From the NCBI GenBank assembly GCA_008692225.1, contig VICG01000005.1, positions 186,001 to 250,000 of the forward strand: a stretch of DNA of 64,000 bases, read 5' to 3'. Under the pieces are notes generated by a model. The model was not told the DNA's origin, ran no database searches, and worked only from the letters and a program-made list of their open reading frames with translations. Shown here piece after piece: positions 11,672 to 25,150 of the stretch. Position numbers and translations under genes: made by a program. The stretch comes from Monilinia fructicola. Taxonomy: Eukaryota > Ascomycota > Leotiomycetes > Helotiales > Sclerotiniaceae. The number at the start of each line of letters is the position of its first letter. The first letter of the stretch is position 1.

Positions 11672-14600
11672 TGTAATTAGTTCGCCTAAGGAGTGGAAAT
11701 TCTTGGTAGAGCAGAGGACTTTTTTAGAGTTTAATTGCTGTTAATGCAGCCGCACGGCGGGGATGAACTGGAGATGAGTTCTCTATTCTTGTTGACCAAC
11801 CCTTATTTTTGACAGAGAAGGACTTAGCTTTCGACTGAAAAGGCACTATGCTATGTTTGATGGCGAAAACGCTTCATCACGGTACCATATAACACAAGCT
11901 CTTGTTTCCCCCTTCCCATCTCTTTCTCTTTCTTTGATAATCCACCTGAACCAACAAGGAAAGAATATTGAAGAAGATCTATCAAATTAGAACGATAAAA
12001 AGAAAGGATATACTATAATCAGATACAAAATTCACAAACCTCGACTCATCGTTTTTAAGGTATTATAACGAAAACGAGAAAGCAACAATCACCATTAAAG
12101 TATAATAGTTTTGATGATTTATTCCAAGGAGATTTGTCTTAGACTTACAATCCAGGTCGAAGCATTTCTAGGGCTGTTTCACAACAGCAAGGGAATAAGC
12201 CTTGAATTTATTGACTCTGCTAATATCATTAATGCCTCCTCTCCAATACTCAAAACTTCCTAAAATTCTCTGCAAAAAAGTTAATAAATTATATTCAAAG
12301 ATCTATTATGTACATAATACAAATCACCTAAAAGTGTCAAATTAGGTTAACAACCATCTGAGAATACCCAAAGTAAAAGTAATCAAGAACTCGTAATGCT
12401 GAGTAGCTACAATCTCGTAAATAAGGCTTGAAAATCAATAGAAGCTCTAATTTGCACGGTGAAGTTTTCGCTTAAACGGAAACTAACCTTACCACTAGGT
12501 AGACATGATAGATAATAATTCAATTTAGGACACTTTACTCGAGTAAAATAACCTTAACCGCTTAAACTATCAAAGATCTCATTAAAGGAAGCTAATATCC
12601 GACCTCAATTGACCACCAATGTAGCTAGGAAGTTATACTTACCGACAGATACGTACCGGATAATAGTTCCCAGATCTCCGTTCAAACCTCCGATATGCAC
12701 CAGCTCAAGCATCAAACGTTACTTTCTTTGGCTACGCTTATAATCTTACATGATTTCAAGAGTTAGTTGTAAGTTCCAACGAACCTTCTACTAAAACTAC
12801 GAGATCTAAAGAGCTTCTGTAGAGTATGGATTCCAATACCTGTCTTAGCAAACAGAGCTAATAATTTTACCATGGTATTACGTATCTACTTCTTCTCTAG
12901 AGCGTTTACTTTCCCAGAAGCGACAACTATAGCTTTTCTATGCCAATAAAGCGGTTACAGTATCATACAGTGATTATTTTACATCTTTGATTAGATCTAG
13001 AGACTTGACTTTCAGCTCAACCTGAGTCTTTTCCTATGAGATTCCATTATCAATGAAAACAATTAGATTGAAACTAATATTATGTAACCCACCACCATAT
13101 CTCTTGTTCATACCTTATTACTTTTTGCGAATGTCTAGCCGTCATCTACATCACTTAGCAGAAAGTCTACGGTACCACAAGACGTCTTACTCCATGAGTC
13201 ATCATCAACAGCTAATAAAGCCAAGGTTGATAAATTCAATCTCACGTTACCTTGCTTACCCTTTCTTCCACTCTTCTTCTGATCAAATTCTAATTCGACA
13301 AATGCGAAGTTGCCTTCATACGTCGAGGTATCAACATTAAGGTGGGATTCTACACAATCTACCTGGAGTAAAGTACCATTTATCTGATCTTGGAAGACCA
13401 ATATCTCTGGAAACTTTTAGTTTTGACTGTATAATGGCCGGTATACTCAGTTTTAACCTCGGTTTCGACTAGTAGTGATGCTACATAACTAAACTATGCC
13501 GAATCACATTGCAATGTTGACACTCCGTTTGTGACATGACAGCTTCTCTTGTAGCTCCTGCTGGGGGTTTATTTATTCGCGTGCCCAGTCTAAGGATCAT
13601 ATGGCTTGCGGAGACCCTCAGGCCTCGGCACTGCTATTTGCGAGATAATCGAAGGAATTCGTACCGGCGTTCTGTATCATGCTCTACAGTCATGCACGCT
13701 AACTATTCTTTGACCTGAAATCTGATGGGGCAAAATGGCTCGATGAATTGTGATGTCGTACCGTCATGGATTTTATTTGTCCACTTAGATCCTTCCATAT
13801 GTATCATCTAATTGGTTCTAACTTGATCTCAGCAGTCTTGGAGTTTACAGCGGTTTGTGGTGAGATGGAATTCATTTGCGCGTGAGCAATGCCGCTGATC
13901 ATGTGATTAGCTTCAATCTGTCAGCATTTTTGAACCTACTGTTTCATTGCATTGCACAGACAGTGATGAAATGGAATATCAGAGTCAGGTGTGCTTTGAG
14001 AAGTTGTACCTGACTTTTGTAATAGTCAGATTCCGGTTCGGCAAACGGCGATCTTAGACTCACGCTAGGAGTCTATCCGAAGTTAACCGAATCTCAAATC
14101 TGCACCCCTCAATATGACGATTAGATCTATCGGGCCCTTCATTTCAATAAGCACCGTCAAGCAAAAGAGAGCGTTTACATAAGATAATTTCGTCAAAGAA
14201 TTCAGGAAAGTTGACTTCGCCCTGTGAAATGAGTAGCATAATTAATGTAATCTCACCTCATTTACTGCCAGAGATACGAATCATGTTATACGGATATCAT
14301 ACTGAGAATTAGCTCATGTGGCTGAGTATAAGAGAAAGGTGGGGATTTTGGCCGATGTTGACGCTATCGATACCTTTTTGAGCATGTTTTGAGACTCTAT
14401 ACTACAGGTATCTAGGTGATAAAGAGCTATTGATATAACTCATCATTATAGGTTCTCGATTTATTATCCATATCAGCTTCAAGTTTGGATAAGATCACCT
14501 TCTCCCTCGAAATCATTCGCAATCATTCGTTTTAGATTGAGGTTGTTGCTACTATATATGATATGTATATCACACCAATGTACCTCCTCCATTCAATTTA

Positions 14601-14782
14601 GAGTAACTCACAACTCAAAACGAAGTAGTCATTGCCCTTCGCGGGAACAATGAAGGCTTTTCAAAATCTGGGGAATCAGGATCACAGTCCTCCACCGATG
14701 CCTTTTTACCGCCAACCTTTGCATGATCAGAGATTTTCGCTTTTTTCCTGCACAGGCTCTTTCATAGGGGTTTCGATGGCTT
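11672..14782. other. AT-rich intergenic stretch, possible transposon relic
   Basis: About 3.1 kb with high AT and frequent stops in all frames between roughly 11,900 and 13,450. The longest remnant is minus 13,135-13,401 (88 codons, including VELEFDQKKSGRKGKQG), which I cannot assign. The base composition and lack of frames suggest an old mutated insertion, but no terminal repeats or recognisable reverse transcriptase/transposase motif could be found by eye. 14,530-14,780 is the 3' flank of the next gene. Confidence 0.35.
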
Positions 14783-17700
14783 TCAATGAACCGGCGATCG
14801 CACATTGGCCTCAATGACTGGGTCCTTGCACGAATCTTGACTTGTTGACGTAACTGGTTTGTTGCTTGAGCTTGGGCCGGGACTTAAGCTGAATGCACTG
14901 GATTCTTTATTCCTAGGTGTAGAGAAACCTTCGTCTGATTCCGTTTCTGACATATTATCGATATCAAACTTAACTTGGGAAGATCTCTCAGTTGTCTCAC
15001 TCCGAGGTTCTCGCTTTGTATTTTTGCCTTCCTCTTTCTTCTTCGTCGGTCCATGTCTTTGACTCCCATTCCTGGAATTTGTGATAAATGACTCATTCAA
15101 GCCTATATCAGAAGTGCAATCAAAGTCTCTATTTTTCCTTTGATCTTGGGTAGCAGCCTCTGCCTCCTGCCCAGCTGGCGTCCATTCTAATAAAAGCTGC
15201 TGCACAATATCGTCACCAGCATTTTGTTCACCCGGAAGTGCGTGAGGATTATATGATCTGCAATCATAATGATCAGGATAATATGGGGTTCTTCGACCCA
15301 GGGGTATAGCTGGTTGCCGCAGAAACGGTGCGGATAACGGGAGAAGTGAAGGAGATCGAGTTCCTAGTGGTGCTGGTGAAGAGTATCTCTCATACATCCC
15401 GTTCCAATGTACATCTCCTCCCCCAGATTTGTTTGACTGATACCAAGGATTATGTAATTTGTCCTCGTCTTGCAAATCTGAGATATAGCGAATCCCTATG
15501 GGGGTGGTTCTATCCGACGGCGGTCTCATTTCATCATCATATGCCGAGGCTCGACGTTCTTCGGGAAATCGTCGTGATGAAAATTTGCTTCGATATTTTG
15601 GAGATAGAGATCGGAGACGTGGTCGTGATTGGAAGTGCTCAAAATCTGAGATAGATGTCAAGCTCGAATTTGAGTTTCTTCGTGTAACGATTGGCTTTCG
15701 CAATGGTGTTTTCCTAACTTTAAGAGATACTGGGGAACGTCTAGCCTTCCATGTATCTTTCTCTCTCTTGCGATCTTTTGCAGTTTGACTCTCTAGCTGA
15801 GAGTCGGTTTCGACAAATGTTACCGAAGGTTGTACGCGTAGAGAAACGAATCTTCTTCCACTAGAAGTTGATTGAAATTATGCTCACGATCATAAGCTTC
15901 CCGTTGGGCGGTCGTTCCCAAAGCTTCATACGCCTCGGTAATATCCACGAAGTGTTTGCCCGCAGATAGATCGGTAGTATTCAATTTTGGATGAAACCTT
16001 TTGTACAGGGAGAGAAAAGCTCTTCACAAAGTTAGCAAATGATGAGCCGATATATTTATATAGAACATGAAAGATAGCATACTCATTAATGGCGGTAGCA
16101 GTGGCATCTGTAGGGATTTGCAAGGTTTCATAGTGATTCTTAGGCCGATGTTCATGATCGGAAGACATAGTTTCAAATGGTTTCGGCAATGGACCCACTG
16201 GCTTGGGGGGGTTTATTAGGGTTGACTCGGTGCCATCAGAATTCAGGTAGGTTGGATCAGAATATGCGAGCGGCGGGGATTCGAGAGTTTCCATGAAGTC
16301 AAACACGTTTGGCTTTAGAATGGGTGCGGTATCATCGACTATCCTGGATTTTGATGTCGCAGAAGGGCACGTAGGACTCGCACTTTGCTTTGGTATTGAG
16401 CGATTGGTTGCGTTGGATTGTAAATTTCCTATGAGATAGACTGTGATGGATTGAATGCCATCGCTCCCTGGGCTGATGGTTTGCCCAAAAACAACTTCAA
16501 GCTGAGCCAGCGTCCATACATCATTACCATCGATTTCATTCTTTGAACTTACAATTATATGAATCTGTTCTTGTTGTAGCACTGTTAGGTCTAGGAGCTT
16601 TGCAATAACTGTAGGTCCACTCGTGCTTAATTCCAAAATCCTTGCTCGGATATGTGGCGTCGAGACACTTTGTCGTGTAATATGAGCTTTTGCCCAGTCT
16701 GACGGCTGACACGAAATGTTACTAATTCTTGGGTGAATTGTATATGCACAATACATAAGATACTCCCTATCCTCCATAGCTCGAAGAATTAAGTTACCGA
16801 GCGACTCTGCATCAAGTTTTTTGCCGTCTTTGTTCATTACCGCCTGGGGGTGTGCAGATCTAAAGTCAAGACCTGAATCTGGTGCCATATCGATGGAAAC
16901 CAAAGGCGTATTGATGATAGTGGCGATATAAGATCTCTCTCCATGCGACCACATTCGACTATGCGACCCTTTTACCTTTTTGAGCTTTAAGAGAGTTCGC
17001 CGATAGCTACCTTGAGGCTTCAAGATCTGGGCCAAACTACTGTTTGCGTCTCCATCAAGGAGACAAAATTCACCCCACCAGTCTTGCTCGGGTGTCCGTG
17101 ATAGCATCTTCTCAATATCAGGCTTTCTCAACTGGAGGTTTCCAGCCGTCGGAATTTGTTGATAATTGTGACCTTTGATATGAAATGCAGTAACGAAGGA
17201 CCCCGATGGAACCATTCTGTCCATATCTTTCTGGCTGAATTGGTCACGGATAAAGAACTTCTTGAGATTGTCGAGCATATCGACCTTTCGCTTCGAAAGA
17301 GTACTTTGAAAAGATGGAAGGCTTTGAGAAACAAAGGGTGGCATTTCGCAGATGTAATTATTAGTGGCGGGCGAAAGCAAAGAATGAACAGGTGGTTGCT
17401 CGGGAAGCGATTGCAGAGGGCTTATTGGCGTGGGGATGTCACATTTCATCATGTTCTTGGCCCCAATCAGCTTTATGGAATCAGAATCTTTGTCGGGTTT
17501 TTCAGAATAAGGTGTGATGAATGATGAAGTCAATTCTGGAATTGGTCGTAGATTTGATGTTGGGTCTGACAGTAATTCGGGATTTGGAGACAAGTCGGGT
17601 TCTGGAGTCTGGGTTGTATCATTCTCCGGGGACGTTCCAATTACCGGTATGTTTGCCTTCATTGGATCTTCGGGACTTTGGTTATCGACTAAAACATGTG

Positions 17701-19762
17701 ATTCTAGGTCTTTATCCTCAGACTGAGCGGCATTAGAATTTTGCGATTGAGCTTTCATGATTACCGGCAATGCTGCAAGCAGCTTAGCCGCGACTAATTG
17801 TGCAATCTCATCACTGCTTTCTCGTGATGTCTCATCTTGCACGTTCTGATTGATTGGATGTGCTAGTTCATCGATCTTCAAATCTTCTAGATCTCCAGAT
17901 AGCAAATCGATATTTGTACTCTGAGATCCTACATTTTTTGATTGATTTTTTCCATCAAGAAACGCTTGATTTGTTGATTGTGGTAAAGTCAAATCATAAC
18001 TAAAGTCGATAAGATCGCCAAAGGTATCCTGAATGTAATTGAAAGAGCAATTTTGCTCGTTTCCTAAAGGTGATCCAGTTGATTTCGGTTCCAAAGTCAT
18101 CTTTGGCTTAAGCTGTTCCTTCTCCGGAACACGAGAACACAACGGGGTAGTTGTTTTCAAATCATTGCGCAGATCATAAGCGATGCAACACTCATTGACA
18201 TTATTGCTCTGTACCCCTGGCTTTGAAACTTCACTGGTACGTACCAAGTTGGAACCATACGCTTGCCCCAACGAATTCGGCAAAATACTTCCACCTCCGC
18301 TTGGAGACACTCCAGAATGGTGATATGAGGTAGGTCTTTTTGACTGGTAATGCGCCCGTCTTTCTGTTTCTGATTTTGTGGTTTATCCTTATAATCTTTA
18401 CGGAAATTTTCATCGACACTCAGCTCTCGGTCATCTGAGAAAGCTTTTACCCCTTTCTGAGCAACCGTAGAGATGTTTTCGAGATCATCAGAATTCTTAA
18501 TCGGCTTTGAGAAATCCCGGTATATATCTATTTCATCTTTGTCCACTGCACGTGTAAAGCTAAGTCTCTGCCTGGCTTGGGAATCGTGATGTGCCATAAG
18601 GCTTTTCGCGGCGTCGATGGCTGAATCTTCAGATGTTACGAAGTCTCGTTTCTGATTTTACCGTATCTCTGCGTTTGGGATCCCTTTTTCTAGAATCATT
18701 GTTTTCATTTCTAGATTTTACTTGTGCTTTTCGTGTAGGAGACTCCAGAGGGTCATCTGGAACAGCAGGGGGGAAGATTTTGTGAGCATCAACAGGTTCA
18801 CGTAAATTGTGCTCAGAAGCTGCGATATACTTTTGTGGAAGCTGAGGCCAACCTGTCTCGGTGTATGAGCTATCAATATATGGTACTCCCCAATTCATTC
18901 CTTGGAATTGGTATGTTTGGCTGAACTGCGGCAGGGGCTGAGCGTTGGAATGGTGCGTCTCCCAACTTCTGCCTCTTGGATGAGATCCATATTCCATTGG
19001 ATTTTTTTGCGGTTGTTCGGCACGCAGATCAATGTTTGCATCGTGTGCTTGTTGAGCGTTGTGCCGAGCCATGTGATAGATTTGAGAAATATGACGCTCG
19101 TTGAAAGATGACGCACTGCATAATTGTGAGCTGGAAGGATTACTCGAAAGCGATGTAAATACTCACGGTTTATTCTGAAGTGCCCTGATGTTAAGAATGT
19201 TGAAGAAAAAATTCAAGCTCACTTGAAGTCTTTGAAGCTCGTTTGAATATCTATCAAGCTTGTGCTCGCTTAATGGATTCATATATCTTGCAAATCGCGA
19301 ATCTTTGAGTTTGCGGACTTTTGCTAGGGCTTCATCGACTTTCAAGACTTGGGGAGGCTTGTCTGGGTTGATCCTCACTTCTTCTTTATATTCGAACAAC
19401 CGATGCGCAAGCTTCTCTTCCAGATCAGGTGTATCGTCTCTATTCAGAACCCAGGCTTCCACTCTCCAAAAGATCTTTAAACAATCGTCGGTAGTATGTT
19501 GAATTTTTCGAATACCTTCCGTGCTGAGAAGTGTTGCTTTTTCTCTATACTTGACGACACGGTCCCTTTCCTCCTCCAGAAAGATATTTATTTGTTCAAT
19601 AGAGTCACTCGCAACACGAATGTTCGTCAGCGCTGCTTGAAGATTTCGAGCGGCCGAGCTGGCTTCGTCCGCATACTTTGTTAAAACCTTTACCAATTGA
19701 ATACCGAAGGTAGCAATTCCAATAGCTGAGCTTGCAGCGCCTAATATTGTAATTGGGTCCAT
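14783..19762 (-). CDS. Long fungal protein: STAND-type N-terminal domain, J-like domain, Arg/Ser-rich tail
   Basis: Six exons on the minus strand give a clean 1,531-codon frame: 19,167-19,762; 18,722-19,115; 18,451-18,651; 16,083-18,343; 15,888-16,021; 14,783-15,792. The introns are 51, 70, 107, 61 and 95 nt. The last two have good GTATGC/GTGAGC donors, and the fourth has a GCTAAC branch point. Introns 2 and 3 (GTAAAA donors) and the last acceptor are less certain, but frame and total length agree. Residues 1 to about 200 (MDPITILGAASSAIGIATF...) match the helical N-terminal domain found on fungal STAND/NLR-like proteins (PF17111/PigL_N type), with a coiled helical stretch. The middle is long and disordered, then a folded, unrecognised segment (about residues 730-1,000). 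Near residue 1,130 comes a J-like domain: HYETLQIPTDATATAINEAF, YKRFHPKLN, then EAYEALGTTAQREAYD. The HPD tripeptide that stimulates Hsp70 is HPK, so classical co-chaperone activity is doubtful. The tail is rich in Arg, Ser and Pro. No NACHT or NB-ARC domain is present. Confidence 0.72.
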
Positions 19763-20548
19763 CAGGGCATCGTCAAATTAAAGAAAGCCATCGTGAAAGA
19801 ATGAACTTTCAGTTCCTTCTAGATATTGGCTTTTAATGAGGCTCCAGGTTGAGAAGTAAGCTGCATGGTGATGATGCAATCGTTAATCCCGCAATTACGT
19901 GAGGGAAAGGCGCAGTTCTGCATAAATTCGCGGATTGGGAAATTCAGAAATGGATTGGCAAATCAGTTGGCAAGGCAATGTATTATCGAGGAGCGTCGGC
20001 AGATATGTAACCCTCCTATCAGCACACGTGTCTACTGTTTATATGATGGGCTGAACACCCACAGGCTGCACTCACTATCGAGCAAGAATGAGAGTTACAG
20101 TCGGTCTCTCATACCTCCCAAGGGCCGAACCGTTCCTGTGGTGAGCACAAAGCACTGATTTTTCCCGTGCATTCTAGACGCGGCGAATGCCAATTGCTTT
20201 AGAACACTTCTTCTCTGTCGCAGGTCAGTCATGTGAGCTTGTTACTCCACAATTTATGGCCCAGACTGGGCCATGGCCTTACTGCGCATTTGACAACTCT
20301 GAAGGTAACATCGTGCCGAATTGAATGTCGTAGGTGACACAAATGATTTCCCGCGCGGTATAAGACGGCACATTCGGCCGCTATATGCCGCACGTATGTA
20401 TTTATACCACGGAATCTCGTGGGCTATTAGGAAGATTAATATCAATTAGCGTGAAATTCAGCTAAAAGAAGGGTTGGCATTCAAATCCAAGCCCATGTTG
20501 ATATGGTAAGGAAGATTGAAAGGTGTGGCTGGGGAAAAGCATTAGAGG
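19763..20548. other. Intergenic between two minus-strand genes
   Basis: Holds the 5' flank of the J-domain gene and the 3' flank of the hydrolase gene. Frames on both strands are short and unsupported. No clear element is visible. Confidence 0.5.
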
Positions 20549-21603
20549 CTAACTGGCAGCTCCTTCAAACACTGTCCACGCCATTTTCATCACCGGTTTA
20601 AAATCATCATCCTCAGCGCTGGCGAATCGGATCATAGCATCATGCGTCTTCCCTAATCTGACGACCATATCTCCCTTCCCATCTCTATCCCAACCTTTTT
20701 CCCCCGCCTCATCGACCACCCCCAAGACTCTAATATCGCCCTCTTTATCCTTGACTTCCTTGAACCACGCAAGCTTCCAGCCCAAATGCTCACGAAGCTT
20801 TTCAAACGCTTCAGATCCCATCTTCAACCACAAGATCCCCTTCCTCAATTCTCTCATTTCATCACTCAAAGTAGCTTCTGGTAACGCAAGCACAGTACCC
20901 AAACTTTCCAGTCCCATATTTTTGGCTACTCCGAAGAACAGAAAGGCGTTGGTCGAGGTTTGAATATCACGAGAAGGGGAACCAAGTCCTATTGCCTAAT
21001 TTTCTAAGCACAGCTTTTCCTCTTCCATGTAGCAGAAAGTATCGATAGAGAACGTAGTGACGGAATAAAAGTCAAAGCATGACGTACAGCCTGTAATAAA
21101 GGACCTCCAAAGCTATGTGCGCACCAGATAATTTCCCTTCCTTCGCTATTTGTTCTATTTCGTAGCTCTGCGATACTTTTCATTAATCTGGTACCTATAA
21201 TTTTGACTGGCTCAAGGGCAGCATAACCATATGTAAGCACTCGTACGTTGACATTCAGATTCGTTTTTAAAATTCCCGGTAATAGGTCGCGCAGCCAAAG
21301 TACTCCACTGTTCCTATCGGTCCAAGAATTTATCAGGTGGCCATTTTGACCATGAATGGCTATGAGGCTGATGAGTGTTAGTATTTGGTGATACGAAACG
21401 GGTAGAGATTTATACTCAATTGTTGCATCGATAGATTCATGGATAATTCTGAGACCGATGGAAGTTGGTTCTTGAAGAACCATGGGTACGGGATTTGGGC
21501 TGTTGGAGGAAGGTAGGCTTGCATCATTTATATTGGTTCTGGATAGCTTTGATCTAACCTTGGCAAATACTTTCTTCATTCCGATGATATACGTAGGGAT
21601 CAA
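20549..21603 (-). CDS. SERAC1-like alpha/beta hydrolase (small esterase/lipase-fold protein)
   Basis: Three exons (21,416-21,603; 21,088-21,367; 20,549-20,995) encode about 304 residues. The first intron (48 nt) has a textbook TACTAAC branch point, and removing it yields IDLIAIHGQNGH, the oxyanion-hole strand of this family. NSWTDRNSGVLWLRDLLPGI follows. The nucleophile elbow is WCAHSFGGPLLQA (Ser in HSFGG, usually GHSLGG). The second intron (92 nt, GTACGT donor) joins it to a segment where GIIFLGTPH would be expected; here AIGLGSPSRD is seen. Near the C-terminus DEAGEK and LGKTHDAMIRFAS give candidate Asp and His. In fungi this domain occurs alone or as the N-terminal effector of STAND/ankyrin proteins, with proposed roles in lipid signalling or non-self responses; the substrate is unknown. 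The length suits a stand-alone domain. It is divergent from the SERAC1 type but looks intact. Confidence 0.75.
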
Positions 21604-23056
21604 AATGGATGAAAGATGGGCTCATATCGAGCGTTGTGAATAGTGACAGCGATATCAATTGGGAGCTTTACCTCTGTGCATGAGTTCGAGGCAGGTCCCA
21701 AAGCATAGGAAATCTATGGAATTGAGTAATTCTCTGGCCCGTAGGGATTTCACTTTCGAGTAACATGTGATAACTTAGCATCCCTTTCTTTTCTCTTGGA
21801 ATAGTGGCCGATTCTATCGTAGTTGCGGGCGGCTACAAAAACTGGTCACCGGTTCCGGTTTAGATGTTCTTCTTCCTGGTCATGTGACTAGAATCTGTTA
21901 TTTTAACCTACGAGCTAAATACTGCGCCGCGTTTCAGCCTTGAGATTGAAGTACAGAATTTGATGTACTGGTACCGTCGTACAGGTCGTACTGCATTTCA
22001 GCTCTCGGGATATTTCTCCGAGTCTAGGCACTCAAGGGCTTATGTGTAACCATTGATTGGAGTAATAGCGATCAATCCTTCTGTCGCGTTTGTTGTCCCC
22101 TGTGAAAACGATTGCCCCTTCATTGCGGCTCGCTTCATCTTGACCTCCTTTCATAACTCACATTCCTGCTACTACAGTAACTACACAATGCAAGAGATCT
22201 GAAGCCAAGACGGGGCTCTTGAGGGAAGTAACAGTTGACAGTCTATGATAGGTCAGCATTATACCAAGTGGAGTATCCAATCTCATAAAATTTACACAAT
22301 TCGCCATCGGAATTTAATCTCACCGATATCATTTCCAATTTTAACCTACAAACCGATATCTTTTCAGACCGCTATCTAAGACAGCGCGGGTATTCCCTTT
22401 TCTGGAAGATTCGAAGAAGCTACAAGAAGCTAACTGATAAACTTGATATGGTAATTGGTGGGATCCCTTTACACTAGGAGGGATACCGCCGTCATATAAA
22501 TGTTAAAGGCCAGCGCATTATTTTAACACTCCGTACTGTTCCATAGTTGAAAAAAGCCTTTGTGTACAAATTGGTTCCCATTGACTTCAGGCGTTCGAAC
22601 ATTATCCAAGTGTTGTCTGGAACATTGTCACGCTGAAGATCCTCGTGCTGTCCTTCGAATTGCCATATATGATCAACTTTGAGTAATTTTCACCGGCCAA
22701 GAGTTCCTGTCTCAATCATATTTTCGATGATTGGTCATTAAAGGGGTCGCGGACATTTCATGCAAGCTATCTGTACTCCTACGCTATCTCTCAACCACAC
22801 GTTCAGGGATTCACTGTTGCCGTGCAGTCCGTCAAACCCCGCAATTACTGACTAACCCTGAAAATCTCTGAAAACAGCAACTCCAACTTCCAATTCGAGG
22901 ATTCTTTCCCCCTCCAACCCAGGTCAGAAGTGTGACCAAACACCCAAAGATCTGGAAAATCTTACCCCGCATTCTTCTAGTCCTGCACGAGGTCGTTCGA
23001 AGTTGAAAGTGGAACGACGAGCAGCATAAGAATCGTGGGGTCCCCGAGTTTAGAAG
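21604..23056. other. Divergent intergenic region between hydrolase and sugar transporter
   Basis: 1.45 kb between two genes transcribed away from each other, so it must hold both promoters. I see a pyrimidine-rich tract before the transporter start (about 22,880-22,980) but no operator I can name with confidence. Confidence 0.5.
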
Positions 23057-25150
23057 ATGGCTATATCTTCAGCATCTGACGATCTGGCCGCACACCAGTC
23101 GCATACGAATAACGCCATGGGAAACATTCACGATCACGACCACGTTGAGAATAATGGGAAGCCTCTTCGTTTTCCAGATGAGGATCATCTTAATGTCACG
23201 ACATCTACGGAACGAATGATTAGAGATGCAAAGGCATCAACTGAAAAGGAGCATAATATGACATTGCTTCAGGGGATCAGATTGTATCCCAAGGCAATCG
23301 GTTGGTCTTTGCTTATTTCGACATGTATTGCTATGGAAGGATACGATGTTTGTTTGCTAAGTAACTTTTGTATGTTATACTGAACACATAACAAATGGAC
23401 AATACTGATCGGACTATAGACGCGTTCCCTCAATTCAACAGAAAATACGGTGAACAATTACCTGATGGGACATGGCAGGTGCCCGCTAGATGGCAAGCCG
23501 GTCTGAGTAACGTAAGTCAAGAATTGTCGTCACCAATGGTTGGAATGTATTTACTCACGTGTTTGTTTGTAACAGGGTGCTAATGTTGGTGAAATCATTG
23601 GTCTTTTTATCAATGGTTGGGTTTCCGAAAGATTCGGATATCGATACACAGTTATGACTTGCTTGAGTCTTATCATTGCATTTACAGCCATTTTCTTCAC
23701 AGCTCAAGACGTGATTGCACTTGAAATTGCTGAAATTCTTTGTGGTATCGTAAGTTTACCTCAATTGATATTGTGGAAAGTTTTTTGCTAACAATCAATA
23801 GCCGTGGGGAGTTTTTCAAACGCTTACCATCACTTATGCTTCAGAAGTTTGCCCTATTGGACTTCGTGGATACCTCACAACCTATGTTAACTTTTGTTGG
23901 GGACTGGGGCAAGTTATTGGAATTGGAGTTATTAAAGCTATGTTGCCTAGGACAGATGAATGGGCTTATAGAATTCCTTACAGTCTTCAATGGATGTGGC
24001 CTGTTCCACTTCTGGTTGGTATTGCTCTCGCTCCGGAATCGCCATGGTGGCTTGTCAGGAAAGGAAGAATCCAAGATGCTAAGAAATCACTTCTTCGATT
24101 GACAAGTCTGAACAAGGAGACCAACTTTGACGCCGATGAAACTATTGCCATGATGGTTCATACCACGGCAATTGAGGAGAAGATCACAAAAGGAGCTAGT
24201 TATTTGGACTGCTTCAGAGGTATCGACCGACGTCGAACTGAGGTAACACATTCTAGCATTTGACTTATCGAGATCAAGCACTAACCTAATCAATAGATTG
24301 TCTGCATGGTATGGGCGATGCAAAACTTGAGTGGAAATTCCTTTTCAGGATACTCAACGTATTTCCTAGAACAAGCTGGTCTACCCACCTCAACTTCTTA
24401 TGATTTCGCTTTGGGCCAATATGGAATCAACATGGCTGGAGTATTCGGAGCTTGGTTCCTCATGAGTATGGGAATTGGTCGACGATCGCTGTACCTTTAC
24501 GGTCTTTGTGTTCTGTGCGCTATGCTTTTTATTCTCGGATTTCTTGGCCTCGTCCCTGCTTCACATAAAACCGAAGCATCGCTCGCTACTGGCTGTATTA
24601 TGTTAGTTTGGGCGTTAGCTTACCAGCTCTCTGTCGGAACCGTATGTTATTCCTTGGTTTCCGAATTGTCTACTCGTCGCCTCCAGATTAAGACAATAGT
24701 CTTGGGCAGGAATTTGTACAATATTGTGGGCATTGTTTGCAGTGTTATCACTCCATATATGCTTAATCCTGGAGCTTGGAATTGGAAAAATTATGCGGGA
24801 TTCTTCTGGGTATGTTTTTGGTTCTTCATTCTCTACTCACTCCACCTTGACCTAACATTCAAATAATCGACACTTCCTATACCATGCAAAAACTAACAAC
24901 ATATCAGGGCGCAATCTGTTTTCTCTGCATCATTTACACATATTTCCGCCTTCCCGAACCCAACGGCCGCTCATTTGCTGAACTAGATTTACTTTTCGAG
25001 AGAGGGGTCAGTGCGAGAAAGTTCGCAACTACGAAAGTGGATGTCTTTGATGATGATGTGAGTGTGGATAGTACACCCGCGGTGAAAAATTATGATGAGA
25101 AGGTGGCTACTGGCGCAGTTGAGAAGGATGTTGGAGTTGCTTCATCGTAA
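23057..25150 (+). CDS. MFS sugar/H+ symporter of the alpha-glucoside (maltose) permease type
   Basis: Six exons: 23,057-23,369; 23,420-23,511; 23,576-23,749; 23,802-24,242; 24,297-24,809; 24,908-25,150. They splice to 591 codons with GT-AG introns of 50-98 nt, including CTAAC branch points. The product is a plasma-membrane 12-helix transporter: a hydrophilic N-terminus of about 90 residues, then SLLISTCIAMEGYD (helix 1), YAFPQFNRKYG, GANVGEIIGLFINGWVSERFGYR (the inter-helix 2/3 signature), EVCPIGLRGYLTTYVN (the PET/R-G-R-like sugar signature), PESPWWLVRKGR after helix 6, and the family's central loop with IDRRRTEIVCMVW. The C-terminal VSELSTRRLQIKT corresponds to the PE..P..LR region. The best family match is MAL31-type maltose/alpha-glucoside permeases, probably with broad disaccharide range. 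The short acidic tail is usual. No breaks seen. Confidence 0.92.

Noticed and set aside
13135..13401. Retrotransposon polyprotein fragment
   Set aside because: Composition is suggestive, but no reverse transcriptase, integrase or protease motif is visible.
14859..15788. Plus-strand ORFs opposite the last exon of the J-domain gene
   Set aside because: Shadows of the minus-strand coding sequence, which has a consistent spliced frame and recognisable domains.
20549..21603. Complete NLR/STAND receptor with hydrolase effector
   Set aside because: The frame stops at about 304 residues, with no NACHT/NB-ARC or repeats; the adjacent gene is separated by an intergenic region.
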